The position numbers and the translations under genes were made by a program. From Pseudomonas sp. JAI120 (lineage in GTDB: Bacteria; Pseudomonadota; Gammaproteobacteria; Pseudomonadales; Pseudomonadaceae), in NCBI RefSeq assembly GCF_014207255.1, contig NZ_JACHCZ010000006.1, positions 288,965 through 352,964 on the forward strand: 64,000 nt of DNA. Direction: 5' to 3'. Shown piece by piece: positions 33,772-42,649 of the stretch. Position 1 is the first letter of the stretch. Each line of letters opens with the position of its first letter. Under the pieces are notes generated by a model, which ran no database searches, was not told where the DNA came from, and saw only the letters and a list, made by a program, of their open reading frames with translations.

Positions 33772-34230
33772 ATGAAACCACCCTTCAATTTCACCCGTTT
33801 CCTGCCCATGGCTACACGCTTGCTGGGCCGTGGGCGGTTGCCGACCTTGCTGTTCGCCGTCGCCGCCAAGGGCTCGAGCCAAGGCAACCGCCTGGGCACC
33901 CTCAAGGATGATCTCAAGTTGCTTCAATCCCTGTGCCTGGCTTACTGGCGGGGCGAGTATCGGTCCATCAGTCCCAAGGCGCTGATCTCTGTGGTGGCGG
34001 GGCTGATGTACTTTCTTAGCCCGATTGATGCAATCCCGGACTTTATCCCGATGTTCGGCATGCTCGACGACATCGCTGTACTGGCGTGGGTCATGAAGAC
34101 CCTGAACGGTGAGCTGAGCGCTTTCCGCACCTGGCGTGACGCGCAGCGTCCGGAAAAACTCGCGGTGGTCGAGCGCCTGCCTGCCACGCCTGCCTTGCTG
34201 GCCAAGGAAAACCCGCAAAAAAACGGATGA
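33772..34230 (+). CDS. YkvA-family (DUF1232) membrane protein
   Basis: A 152-residue protein of the DUF1232/YkvA family. The defining segment is LISVVAGLMYFLSPIDAIPDFIPMFGMLDDIAVLAWVMKTL at about residues 70-110, two short membrane helices around the conserved DAIPD and DD. Function is unknown; the family is widespread. A GGAG site lies 8 bases upstream. It is preceded by the double DnaA box, and followed 93 bases later by a small XRE regulator gene. Confidence 0.85.
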   Translation: MKPPFNFTRFLPMATRLLGRGRLPTLLFAVAAKGSSQGNRLGTLKDDLKLLQSLCLAYWRGEYRSISPKALISVVAGLMYFLSPIDAIPDFIPMFGMLDDIAVLAWVMKTLNGELSAFRTWRDAQRPEKLAVVERLPATPALLAKENPQKNG

Positions 34231-34323
34231 CGTGGCTATCCCCCTGCGACCTTTGTGGCTGTTAGGATTACACTCCTAAGGAAAGAGCTTACTCAGTAAG
34301 TGCAGTTATCCTACGGGGCGGTC

Positions 34324-34662
34324 ATGGATATTCAGATAATTTCACGCAATGGCGAACCCGAGTACGCGGTTTTGCCATGGGATCAGTACCAGGCGCTGCT
34401 AAAAGCTGCCGGTCATCAACAGCCTTCACTGGCACCTTCTCCTACTGTCCAAGCCGCGCCTGACCAAGATTTGCGCCCGCTCGCAGACCTGCGCGGCTTG
34501 CGTGAAGCCAAGGGCCTGGCGATTGAGACCCTGGCCCGCACCGTGGGCATCAGCCCCTCGTATCTAGGATTGATCGAAAGTGGTGAACGTCAGCCGGATG
34601 CCGCAATCCGCCGCAGCCTGGCCTGGGAATTAGGCGTTGCAGGTTGGAGGGATGAGTCTTGA
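34324..34662 (+). CDS. Small XRE-family DNA-binding protein
   Basis: A 112-residue protein. The N-terminal strand MDIQIISRNGEPEYAVLPWDQYQALL resembles antitoxin-type N-termini. A proline/alanine linker follows, then a C-terminal helix-turn-helix (LRGLREAKGLAIETLARTVGISPSYLGLIESGERQPD). The reversed order, with HTH at the C-terminus, recalls HigA/HicB-like antitoxins, but the downstream protein is not a recognised toxin. The stop overlaps the next gene by four bases (TTGA). ATG 34324 is used; the frame open from 34300 adds eight atypical residues. Confidence 0.78.
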   Translation: MDIQIISRNGEPEYAVLPWDQYQALLKAAGHQQPSLAPSPTVQAAPDQDLRPLADLRGLREAKGLAIETLARTVGISPSYLGLIESGERQPDAAIRRSLAWELGVAGWRDES

Positions 34663-35030
34663 GCCTACGTATCAGTCGTCAACATTGGGATGGGTTACTT
34701 AACGAACTGGACCAGGCGCGCCGCCAGCGCCATCTGCTGACCTACCGAGCACTGTTGGAGCGTCTGCAATTTCCGACGCCGGCGATGCAAACCCTGGCAG
34801 CTGCCCTGGAGCACCTGGCGGCGCTGGATGCCAAGGCCGAGCAACCGTTGCGCAGCTCCCTGGTGATCAGCCAGGGCGCCAGCCGCCTGCCGCGTACCGG
34901 GTTCTTTGAGTGCGTGGAGCGCCTGGGGCGTTTCAGCGGACCGTCCGATGGTGTCGCCGCCGCCTCCTGGCATGCCTCGGAAGTGGTGCGGGTGTTCGAA
35001 TACGAGTATCCGGAGTCTGCCGAGGCTTAA
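34659..35030 (+). CDS. Conserved hypothetical protein coupled to the XRE gene
   Basis: A 123-residue, mostly helical, soluble protein (LRISRQHWDGLLNELDQARR; LTYRALLERLQFPTPAMQTLAAALEHLAAL) with a C-terminal segment GRFSGPSDGVAAASWHASEVVRVFEYE. I do not recognise a family with a known function. The start is a TTG overlapping the XRE stop as TTGA, with GGAGG well placed 9 bases upstream; an ATG at 34652 is in a different frame. Its stop overlaps the convergent EAL-protein gene by four bases. The first half looks like a small DNA-binding-type helical bundle, so a regulatory partner role is possible. Confidence 0.7.
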   Translation: MSLRISRQHWDGLLNELDQARRQRHLLTYRALLERLQFPTPAMQTLAAALEHLAALDAKAEQPLRSSLVISQGASRLPRTGFFECVERLGRFSGPSDGVAAASWHASEVVRVFEYEYPESAEA

Positions 35031-36796
35031 AGTGCCTGGGGCAACATGTCCATGCTGTCGATCACATGGATGCTGTAGCCGGCCATATCCTTGGCGTGGT
35101 GCTTGGCCTGCGAGGCCAGTTCCGCCAACTGGCTGGCATCGAGTTGTCCACAGGCCTGTGGATACAAATGCACCACCCCAATCGACAGTGACAGCAACGC
35201 AAACTCCTGGCGTACGCCCTGGCGGTTCAGTGCCACGAAGCGGCCGGCGTCGAGGTGTTCGGCGCGGTAGAAGCGCCGGCACTGGGTGTGGAAATCGTCC
35301 AGCAGTTGGTTGAGCCGCTTGCGCCAATCCTGTGGCCCCAATACCAGCAAAAAGTCATCGCCACCGATATGCCCGACAAAGTCGCGGCTGGGGTCGACCC
35401 GGTCGTTAAGGCACTGCGCCAGGCACAGCAACACCTCATCCCCACGTCCGTAGCCGTAGATGTCGTTGAATGGCTTGAAGCTGTCGATATCCACGTAGCA
35501 GATCACCGATTCCCGCTGTTGTTGTAACAGTCGCGTCAGGCACTGCTGGATCGGCACGTTGCCAGGCAGCAGGGTCAGGGGATTGGCATAGCGCGCCTGC
35601 TGGATTTTCAGTTCGGTGATCAGTTTGAGTACATCGATCACCCGGCCCAGGCCCAGGTAGTCGCCATTGAGTGTGATGATGAAGTCTTCTTCGATGCGTT
35701 GCCGTGCGCGGCTGGTCAGCAGGCGGCTGACCTGTTGCAGCGACTGGCTCAACTCCACCGCCAGAAAATCCGTACTCATCAGCCGGCTGATGGGCTTGCG
35801 CGCAAACAGGTCGGTGGCAAACGGCTTGAGCAGCGCATCCGACAGCGAATGCCGGTGCACGATACCCACCGGGTGGCCGCGTCCATCCAGAACCGCCAGG
35901 GAGTTAAGGTTGGCCTGGCGGCGGAACGCCTCCAACACCTGAGCGGTCGCGGTGTCCTGATCGACCGCCGGTTGCTCGTTGATCAGGGCGCTGAGGTCGC
36001 CGGCTTCTTCGTTGAGCGCCACGTTGGCCTGATCGGGCTTGGGCAGCATCTGGCGCGCTTCCTGTGGCGGTTGCTCCTGTGGACGGCAGAGCAGGTAACC
36101 CTGGACCAGGTCGACGCCCATTTCGGTCAATACCGCCAGCTCTTCCGGCAATTCGATGCCCTCGGCAATCACCTGGGCCCGTGAGGCCCTGGCGATTTGC
36201 AGGATGGAGCCGACAAACTCACGCTTGAGCGCATCCTGATGGATGCCGTCGATAAAGTGCCGGTCGATCTTCACGTAATCCGGGCGCAGTTCCGACCACA
36301 GTCGCAGGCTGGAATAGCCGGCGCCCAGGTCATCAAGCGCGATGGCGAAGCCCATATCACGGTAATGGTGCAGGGCGGTTTGCAGCAGGTCGAAATCGTC
36401 GGTGGGTGTTTGCTCGGTGAGCTCGATCACCACTTGGCTGGGTGGAATCCCGAAGTCGCGTAGCAATTGCAGCGTGCGCCCCGGCTGGTGAGCCGTGTCC
36501 ATCAAGGATTCCGGCGATACATTCAGGAACAGCTTGCCCGGCAGCTTTTGCTCGCTGAAGCGTCGGCATGCGCTTTCGCGGCAGGTCATTTCCAGTTCGC
36601 TGAGGCGCCCGGCGTGGCGCGCCACCGAGAACAGGGCGATGGGCGAGTGCAGCGGGCTGTTCGACGGGCCGCGGCTGAGGGCTTCGTAGCCAAGGATGCG
36701 CCGTTCTGACAGGCAGATGATCGGTTGGAACAGGCTGTGCAAACTGCCTTGAGCCAGGATAGAGCCCAATGCACTCAGCTGTTCGGTCATAGTCAT
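35027..36796 (-). CDS. EAL-CBS-GGDEF cyclic-di-GMP signalling protein
   Basis: A 589-residue cytoplasmic protein with three parts. An EAL phosphodiesterase domain at about 10-255 has YEALSRG, FLNVSPESL, DDLGAGYSS and VIAEGIE, so catalytic residues look intact. A CBS pair spans about 270-400. A GGDEF-type domain at about 415-585 has YVDIDSFKPFNDIYGYGRGDEV and a GGDDF signature, a minor variant. It may both make and break c-di-GMP, with the CBS pair sensing a nucleotide. ATG 36796 is used; the frame further upstream runs through the prc terminator, so it cannot be coding. Convergent with the preceding small gene. Confidence 0.9.
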   Translation of the reverse strand: MTMTEQLSALGSILAQGSLHSLFQPIICLSERRILGYEALSRGPSNSPLHSPIALFSVARHAGRLSELEMTCRESACRRFSEQKLPGKLFLNVSPESLMDTAHQPGRTLQLLRDFGIPPSQVVIELTEQTPTDDFDLLQTALHHYRDMGFAIALDDLGAGYSSLRLWSELRPDYVKIDRHFIDGIHQDALKREFVGSILQIARASRAQVIAEGIELPEELAVLTEMGVDLVQGYLLCRPQEQPPQEARQMLPKPDQANVALNEEAGDLSALINEQPAVDQDTATAQVLEAFRRQANLNSLAVLDGRGHPVGIVHRHSLSDALLKPFATDLFARKPISRLMSTDFLAVELSQSLQQVSRLLTSRARQRIEEDFIITLNGDYLGLGRVIDVLKLITELKIQQARYANPLTLLPGNVPIQQCLTRLLQQQRESVICYVDIDSFKPFNDIYGYGRGDEVLLCLAQCLNDRVDPSRDFVGHIGGDDFLLVLGPQDWRKRLNQLLDDFHTQCRRFYRAEHLDAGRFVALNRQGVRQEFALLSLSIGVVHLYPQACGQLDASQLAELASQAKHHAKDMAGYSIHVIDSMDMLPQAL

Positions 36797-36810
36797 GGCG
36801 ATCTCGATCG

Positions 36811-36847
36811 AAAAAAAAGGACCGCAGGCGTTACGCCTGCGGTCCTT
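36811..36847 (-). terminator. Rho-independent terminator of prc
   Basis: On the minus strand AAGGACCGCAGGCG, a 3-base loop and CGCCTGCGGTCCTT form a perfect 14-bp stem followed by a run of eight T in total. It lies 68 bases after the prc stop and only 15 bases before the start of the EAL gene, so it insulates that gene from prc transcription. Confidence 0.92.
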
Positions 36848-36914
36848 CATTTCACGACAGAATGATGTCTATATGATGACACTCCGAGGAGCGATCACGT
36901 TAAATCGCCACCAT

Positions 36915-38996
36915 TTACTGCTTGGCCACCTGTTTGGAGATTTTCAGGTAGTCCAGCAGGATCCGGCCGCTCTCGGCCAGGTAAGCGTCGTCTTCCGGCT
37001 TGGTTTTATCCGCCTCGGTCGGCAGCGCATCTTCGTCTTCTTTCTTCAGCTCCTTGAGTGGTTCTTCACCCTTAGCCTTGCGGCGGATGTTTTCCAATAC
37101 GAGTTGCTTGTTTTCGATGTCGGAGTGCTGTGCACGACGGTCCACTTCATTGAGGCTGACGGTTTTTTCTTCCATCAGCTTCTTGGCCAGGGCCAGCTTG
37201 TCGCGGATGAACACAAACTCGGCATCCTTGGCGGAGCGGGTATCGTGATCAGCCTTCAATTGCGCCAGGAACGGCTTGAACGGGTCCGAGGCCGGCTTGA
37301 TCGCAGGGCGGATGGTGTCCCACGGCATGGCTTCCGGCAGAGCGCTTTCGCCGATTTCCTTGGTGTCGATGATCGACGGAAAATCGATGTCCGGCAGGAC
37401 GCCCTGATGCTGGGTGCTCTGCCCGGAAACCCGGTAGAACTTGGCCAGCGTCAGCTTGAGCTCGCCATGGTTCAGCGGCTGGATGGTCTGCACGGTGCCT
37501 TTGCCGAAGGTCTGGCCGCCGATGATCAACGCGCGGTGATAGTCCTGCATGGCGCCAGCGAAAATCTCCGAAGCCGAGGCTGACAGGCGGTTGACCAGCA
37601 ACGCCATCGGGCCTTTGTAGAAGGCGCCCGGGTTCTCGTCTTCGAGCACGTCGACACGGCCGTCAGCATTGCGTACCAACACGGTCGGACCCTTGTCGAT
37701 AAACAGGCTGGTCAGCTCGGTGGCTTCCTGCAGGGAACCGCCGCCGTTGTTGCGCAGGTCGATGACCACGCCGTCGACTTTTTCCTTCTGCAACTCGGTA
37801 AGGATTTTCTTCACGTCGCGGGTGGTGGACTTGTAGTCCGGGTCGCCGGCACGGAAGGCCTTGAAGTCCAGGTAGAAGGCCGGGATTTCAATCACGCCCA
37901 GCTTGTAGTCCTTACCATCCTGCTTGAGGTTGAGGACTTTCTTTTGCACCGCCTGGTCTTCGAGCTTCACCGCTTCACGGGTGATGGACACGATCTTGCT
38001 GGTCTGGTCGTTCGGGGCATTGGTGTGCGGAATCACTTCCAGGCGCACCACGCTGCCTTTCGGCCCACGGATCAGCTTGACCACTTCGTCCAGGCGCCAG
38101 CCGACCACATCGACCATCTCTTTGTCGGCCTGGGCCACACCGATGATCTTGTCGGCAGGCGCAACCTGCTTGGTCTTGTCTGCCGGACCGGCCGGCACCA
38201 GACGCACGATCTTCACTTGGTCGTTATCGCTTTGCAGGACGGCACCGATGCCTTCCAGCGACAGACTCATGTTGATATCGAAGTTTTCCGCGTTATCTGG
38301 CGACAGATAATTGGTGTGCGGATCGTAGGACATCGCGAAGGTGTTGATGTAGGCCTGGAAGATATCTTCGGCACGGGTCTGGTCCAGACGCGCCAGCTGA
38401 TTCTTGTAGCGCTTGGTCAACAACTCCTGGATGGCCTTGGGCTCTTTGCCGGCGATCTTCAGGCGCAGCACTTCGTCCTTGACGCGTTTGCGCCACAGGT
38501 CGTCGAGGGCGGCGGTGCTGGTCAGCCAAGGCGCGTCTTTGCGATCCACCAGAAGGGTTTCCTTCTGGGTGAAATCGAGTTTGTCGACGCCCTTGTTCAG
38601 CTCAGCCAAGGCGAAGTCCAGACGCGCTTTGACGCGATCCAGGTAGCGCTTGTAGATGGTGAAGCCGGGCTGCAGGTCGCCGCTCTTGAGGAAGTCGTCG
38701 AACTGGGTCTTCCACTTGTCGAACTCAGCGATATCGCTGGCCAGGAAGTAGCTGCGCGACGGATCCAGCAGCTTGAGGTAGCTGTCGTAGATGATCACCG
38801 AGCGCGCGTCGTCCAACGGCGGCTTGCTGTAGTGATGACGCTTGAGCAACTCGACGACGTTAAGGCTGGCAATCACCTCATCGCGGTCCGGCTGAAGGTT
38901 GTCCCAGCTGTTGGCTGCGAACGTATTGGTCGACATCGACGCGAAGCCGATACCAATGAAAAGAGCGAGGGCGGTGCTGGGGAACAGATGCTTCAT
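36915..38996 (-). CDS. prc: Tail-specific periplasmic protease Prc (AlgO)
   Basis: A 693-residue S41-family protease with signal peptide (cut after TFAA). The N-terminal DUF3340-like part is at about 30-230. A PDZ domain lies near 240-330 (LSLEGIGAVLQSDNDQVKIVRLVPAGPA). The catalytic domain carries the Ser474/Lys499 dyad in LSASASEIFAGAMQDY and TFGKGTVQT, the same 25-residue spacing as E. coli Prc. A C-terminal DUF3340 segment follows. It degrades periplasmic proteins from their C-termini and in Pseudomonas influences MucA turnover and murein hydrolases. Start 38996 places the signal peptide at the N-terminus; 39029 is possible. A 14-bp terminator follows. Confidence 0.95.
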   Translation of the reverse strand: MKHLFPSTALALFIGIGFASMSTNTFAANSWDNLQPDRDEVIASLNVVELLKRHHYSKPPLDDARSVIIYDSYLKLLDPSRSYFLASDIAEFDKWKTQFDDFLKSGDLQPGFTIYKRYLDRVKARLDFALAELNKGVDKLDFTQKETLLVDRKDAPWLTSTAALDDLWRKRVKDEVLRLKIAGKEPKAIQELLTKRYKNQLARLDQTRAEDIFQAYINTFAMSYDPHTNYLSPDNAENFDINMSLSLEGIGAVLQSDNDQVKIVRLVPAGPADKTKQVAPADKIIGVAQADKEMVDVVGWRLDEVVKLIRGPKGSVVRLEVIPHTNAPNDQTSKIVSITREAVKLEDQAVQKKVLNLKQDGKDYKLGVIEIPAFYLDFKAFRAGDPDYKSTTRDVKKILTELQKEKVDGVVIDLRNNGGGSLQEATELTSLFIDKGPTVLVRNADGRVDVLEDENPGAFYKGPMALLVNRLSASASEIFAGAMQDYHRALIIGGQTFGKGTVQTIQPLNHGELKLTLAKFYRVSGQSTQHQGVLPDIDFPSIIDTKEIGESALPEAMPWDTIRPAIKPASDPFKPFLAQLKADHDTRSAKDAEFVFIRDKLALAKKLMEEKTVSLNEVDRRAQHSDIENKQLVLENIRRKAKGEEPLKELKKEDEDALPTEADKTKPEDDAYLAESGRILLDYLKISKQVAKQ

Positions 38997-39080
38997 GCTG
39001 ATTCGACGCGGGGGCAATTGATAACGCATATTAGGCCGTCTTTGAAGTTGCCGGTTCCATAGGGGCCGGTCGCATAATGC

Positions 39081-39110
39081 AAAAAGCCCGACGCTACTGC
39101 TACGGGCTCA
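39081..39110 (-). terminator. Terminator- or attenuator-like hairpin ahead of prc
   Basis: Read on the minus strand, AGCCCG, a 12-base loop and CGGGCT are followed by T4. No gene on this strand precedes it, so it lies in the region where the prc leader may begin. It could be an attenuator, or a stop for antisense transcripts coming from the quinone oxidoreductase gene. Confidence 0.45.
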
Positions 39111-39134
39111 GTCCAGACTCACTATGGAGGCACT

Positions 39135-40097
39135 GTGAAAGCATTGCAAGGCGTTGAAGGTCATGTGGAGTGGTTGGACGAACCAAGTCCTACATGTGAT
39201 GTAGGCCAGGTGCGCATTCGCGTGGCAGCTGCTGGCCTTAATCGTGCCGATTTATTGCAGCGTGCCGGGCTCTATCCGCCACCGCCTGGCGCCAGCCCTG
39301 TGCTCGGCCTTGAGTGCTCCGGGGTAATCAGTGAAGTGGGCGCAGGCGCGTCCTGGCAAGTGGGCGATCGCGTCTGTGCGCTGCTGGCCGGTGGCGGCAT
39401 GGCCGAAGAAGTGGTGGTGGATGCACGGCACGTGTTGCCGGTACCGGAAGGTGTGTCGCTGGTCGAAGCGGCGGCGTTGCCTGAGGTGTACAGCACGGCG
39501 TGGCTCAATCTGTTCCAGTTGGCGGGCCTCAAGCCCGGTGAGAAGGTGTTGCTGCATGCCGGTGCCAGTGGCGTGGGCTCGGCGGCGATCCAGTTGTGTA
39601 AAACATTTGGCAGCCCGTGCTGGGTCAGTGTCGGCTCGGCGCAGCGCCTGGCCTACTGTGAAGACTTGGGCGCCCAGGGCGGCGTAGTACGTACTGACGG
39701 TATCGAAGGGCTGCGGGATTTCGGGCCATTCGATGTGATCCTCGATCCGGTCGGCGGCGACTACGCCGCGCTGGACCTCAAGCTGCTGGCGCTGGACGGT
39801 CGCTGGGTATTGATTGGCTTGATGGGCGGCCGCGAGGCGCAGTTGGACCTGGCCCAGGTGCTGGGCAAGCGTATTCAGTTGTTGGGCTCGACCCTGCGCA
39901 GCCGTGACGATCAGTTCAAGGCCGACCTGTTCAGCGACCTGAGCCAGCATGTATGGCCGTTGTTTGCCGAAGGGCGTCTGAGCCCGCAATTGGCCAAGAC
40001 GTTCCCGATCAATGATGCCGAGGCGGCGTTTGCCGAGTTGGCGACCAATCAGATTGCCGGGAAGCTGGTGTTGGTAATTGACGAAAGCCTCACCTGA
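39135..40097 (+). CDS. Zinc-independent NAD(P)H quinone oxidoreductase (PIG3/QOR type)
   Basis: A 320-residue medium-chain dehydrogenase/reductase lacking zinc ligands. Signatures are VRVAAAGLNRADLLQRAGLYPPPPG, LGLECSGVI, LPEVYSTAWLNLF and the nucleotide loop GASGVGSAAIQL. Enzymes of this TP53I3-like group reduce quinones with NADPH. GTG start at 39135 with GGAGG 5 bases upstream. It is divergent from prc; the shared 138-base region also holds a hairpin. A REP-like palindrome follows the stop by 22 bases. Confidence 0.9.
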   Translation: MKALQGVEGHVEWLDEPSPTCDVGQVRIRVAAAGLNRADLLQRAGLYPPPPGASPVLGLECSGVISEVGAGASWQVGDRVCALLAGGGMAEEVVVDARHVLPVPEGVSLVEAAALPEVYSTAWLNLFQLAGLKPGEKVLLHAGASGVGSAAIQLCKTFGSPCWVSVGSAQRLAYCEDLGAQGGVVRTDGIEGLRDFGPFDVILDPVGGDYAALDLKLLALDGRWVLIGLMGGREAQLDLAQVLGKRIQLLGSTLRSRDDQFKADLFSDLSQHVWPLFAEGRLSPQLAKTFPINDAEAAFAELATNQIAGKLVLVIDESLT

Positions 40098-40118
40098 TCC
40101 CGGATTGGAATAGGGTCG

Positions 40119-40147
40119 ATGTGGGAGGGGGCAACCCCCACCCACAT
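40119..40147. repeat. REP-like G+C-rich palindrome
   Basis: ATGTGGGAGGGGG...CCCCCACCCACAT, an imperfect palindrome in the intergenic space between convergent genes. It is the same type as the element at 44345-44376. Such sequences are the common Pseudomonas REP type and can also act as bidirectional terminators. Confidence 0.7.
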
Positions 40148-40178
40148 TTGATTGGATTTCAAGTCTGGATAGGCGGTG

Positions 40179-40832
40179 TCAGACCCAGTGGTGGATTGGC
40201 CAGCCGGCCTTCTCGGCATGCTCGCGAAGCACCGGATCCGGGTTCACCACCTGCGGGTGATCCACCTTCAACAGCAACGGCAAGTCATTGCGCGAATCCG
40301 AATAGAAGTACGCGCCGTCCAGCGTCTCGCCTTCCTGCTCCAACCATTCCAGCAAGCGTGTGATCTTGCCTTCGCGGTAGGTGAGTACACCCACGGTACG
40401 GCCGCTGTACACGCCATGACTGATCTCCAGCTCAATTCCCAGCACTTCATCGATACCGATGCGCGCGGCGATCGGTTTCACCAGGTGAGTCCCCGATGCG
40501 GAGATCACCAGGATCCGGTCGCCGTTCGCGCGGTGGCGGGCGATGGTCCTGGTGGCGTCGCTGTAGATCAGCGGCTCAATCACATCCTCGACCCAGGGCT
40601 CCACCAAGTGGTCGATTTCCTCCGGGGTGCGGCCGATCATCGGCTCCAGGCTGAAGTCCATGAAGTCTTCCATGGCCAGTTCGCCCCGGCTGTAGGCGTC
40701 CATCAGCTCGTTGTTCCTACGCATGAACGACTCCGGGTCGACCCAGCCCAGGCGACCCATCTGTTCGCTCCAGAGGGTGGCGCAGTCGCCATGGATCAGG
40801 GTGTCGTCCAAATCAAAAATTACCAATGCCAT
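40179..40832 (-). CDS. HAD-IB-family phosphatase (SerB-like)
   Basis: A 217-residue haloacid-dehalogenase-superfamily hydrolase of subfamily IB. Motif I is FDLDDTLIHGD, motif II is VISASGTHL, a lysine lies in REGKITRL, and motif III/IV is YFYSDSRNDLPLL. It should remove phosphate from a small monoester in the cytoplasm. Last gene of the ABC-transporter operon, 30 bases behind the ATPase gene. With the phosphodiesterase-like enzyme in the same operon it could complete dephosphorylation of an imported phosphoester. Related Pseudomonas proteins are sometimes called histidinol-phosphatase, which the context does not support. Confidence 0.85.
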   Translation of the reverse strand: MALVIFDLDDTLIHGDCATLWSEQMGRLGWVDPESFMRRNNELMDAYSRGELAMEDFMDFSLEPMIGRTPEEIDHLVEPWVEDVIEPLIYSDATRTIARHRANGDRILVISASGTHLVKPIAARIGIDEVLGIELEISHGVYSGRTVGVLTYREGKITRLLEWLEQEGETLDGAYFYSDSRNDLPLLLKVDHPQVVNPDPVLREHAEKAGWPIHHWV

Positions 40833-40862
40833 CCGTTACGCTCTCTCAAAATTCACTGCTGC

Positions 40863-41852
40863 TCAGGCTACTTCACACAGCGCACTGGGGTCGATGGAAA
40901 GTGCCAGGCGCTGGCCGTCCGGGTGCAGATCGTCCGCCGAGCGGTTGAGCACGTCCACCACCAATTCCACGCCACGGGCTTCGATGCGGTAGCGAATCAC
41001 GTTGCCCAGCAGGCTGTGGCTGCGCACCAGCGCGTCGAGTTCGCCGTTGTGGCTCAGTTCGATGGCCTCCGGGCGAATCGCGATGCGCCCGCTGATCGGG
41101 CGTTGCAGCAGTTGGCTGGCCTTGTCGGCGTCCAGCAGGTTGTAGTTGCCGATAAAACCGGCAGCGAATACATCCACCGGTGCGGTGTAGAGGGTCTCTG
41201 CATCGCCGCTTTGCACGATCTTGCCCTGGTTCATCAGGAAGATCCGGTCCGACATGGTCAGGGCTTCTTCCTGGTCATGGGTTACGAAGATCGTGGTCAA
41301 CCCCAGTTCGCGCTGGATCTGGCGGATCTGTTCGCGCAGGTGCTTGCGAATCCGTGCATCCAGCGCCGACAACGGTTCATCCAGCAGCAACAGGCGCGGG
41401 CGAGTGACCAGTGAGCGGGCCAGGGCCACACGTTGGCACTGGCCACCGGACATCTGGTGCGGGTAGCGGCCGGCCAGGTCCTTGAGTTCCACCAGTTGCA
41501 GCACTTCCTGCACGCGCTTGTGGCTGTCATCGGCGTTGACCTTTTGCATGCGCAGGCCGAAGGCGACGTTCTGTTCCACAGTCATGTTGGGGAACAGCGC
41601 GTAGCTCTGGAACACCATGCCGATGTTGCGTTTTTGCGGACTCAGCGGAACGATGTCCTGGCCGTCCAGCAGGATTTTCCCACTGTCCACTGACGTCAGG
41701 CCGGCGATGCAGCGCAGCAGGGTGGACTTGCCACAACCGGATGGGCCGAGCAGGGTGACGAACTCGCCCTTGGCGACTTCGCAGTTGATGTCACTGAACA
41801 CCGGGGTGCCGGCGTAGCTTTTTTGCAGGTGTTGGACGCTGACGAAGCTCAT
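40863..41852 (-). CDS. ABC transporter ATP-binding protein (PotA/FbpC/PhnT type)
   Basis: A 329-residue ATPase. Walker A GPSGCGKST, Q-loop GMVFQSYALF, signature MSGGQCQRVALARSL, Walker B LLLLDEPLSALDA and the switch His in FVTHDQEEAL are all present. A C-terminal TOBE-like domain spans about 240-329. It powers uptake with the two permeases; the ATG overlaps the stop of the upstream permease by four bases. The family covers polyamine, iron and 2-aminoethylphosphonate importers. The operon content suggests a phosphorus compound. Confidence 0.92.
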   Translation of the reverse strand: MSFVSVQHLQKSYAGTPVFSDINCEVAKGEFVTLLGPSGCGKSTLLRCIAGLTSVDSGKILLDGQDIVPLSPQKRNIGMVFQSYALFPNMTVEQNVAFGLRMQKVNADDSHKRVQEVLQLVELKDLAGRYPHQMSGGQCQRVALARSLVTRPRLLLLDEPLSALDARIRKHLREQIRQIQRELGLTTIFVTHDQEEALTMSDRIFLMNQGKIVQSGDAETLYTAPVDVFAAGFIGNYNLLDADKASQLLQRPISGRIAIRPEAIELSHNGELDALVRSHSLLGNVIRYRIEARGVELVVDVLNRSADDLHPDGQRLALSIDPSALCEVA

Positions 41853-42649
41853 TGGCTTTTGTCCTTGTTCAAGATATTGGCGGCCCAGGTCAGCACCAGC
41901 ACAAAGAAGAAATAGGAAATCACGACGGCGCTGGTGAAGTGGCCGCTGCTGTTGCGCATGTTGTTCAGGTACACCTGCAGGGTTTCGTAGCGAGTGCCCA
42001 CGAGGATATTGGCGAACACGAACTCACCGAACAGGAACGAGAACGACAGCAGCAGCGCCACCATCAGGCCTTTGCGCAGGTTGGGCAGCACCACGAAGAT
42101 CGCGGCTTGCCAGGTGCTGGCGCCAAGCAGTTGCGAGGCGTCCATCAGGTCGCGCAGGTTGATGGCTTGCAGGTTGTTGGTGATCGCCCGGTACATGAAC
42201 GGCAGCGCCACGGTGAAGTAGCAGCCGATCAGGATCCACGGCGTGCCCACCATCGCCAACGGCCCGGAACCGTACAGCTGCAGGAGGCCCACCGACGACA
42301 CCACCGGCGGCACCGCAAACGGCAGCAGGATCAGGATGTTCATCAAGGCGTCGAGCTTGGGAAAGTGGTAATGCACCACGAACAGCAGCGGCAGGATCAA
42401 CACCACCGACAGGATCAGCGCACCCACGCACACCAGCAAGGATTGCCCGAAGGCCATCAGGAAGCGTGGGTCGCTCCACAGTTGCACATACCATTTCACC
42501 GTGAAGCCAGCCGGCAGAATGGTCGCCGACCAACTGCTGGCAATGGAGTAGACAAAGGTGCCGATCAGCGGCAGCACCAGGATCGCGAACAACAGGTACA
42601 CCACCACGCGGTGGTAAAGGGAGGCCGGGCCGGCTTCAGCGCGAGACAT
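41849..42649 (-). CDS. ABC transporter permease (second)
   Basis: A 266-residue inner-membrane permease with about six helices and the EAA-type loop (DLMDASQLLGASTWQAAIFVVLPNL) that docks to the ATPase. It overlaps the first permease gene at its start (14 bases) and the ATPase gene at its end (4 bases). PotC/PhnV type. Confidence 0.9.
   Translation of the reverse strand: MSRAEAGPASLYHRVVVYLLFAILVLPLIGTFVYSIASSWSATILPAGFTVKWYVQLWSDPRFLMAFGQSLLVCVGALILSVVLILPLLFVVHYHFPKLDALMNILILLPFAVPPVVSSVGLLQLYGSGPLAMVGTPWILIGCYFTVALPFMYRAITNNLQAINLRDLMDASQLLGASTWQAAIFVVLPNLRKGLMVALLLSFSFLFGEFVFANILVGTRYETLQVYLNNMRNSSGHFTSAVVISYFFFVLVLTWAANILNKDKSQ

Noticed and set aside
37944..39062. 372-residue plus-strand frame opposite prc
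   Set aside because: Shadow of prc, which shows the signal peptide, PDZ and Ser/Lys dyad.
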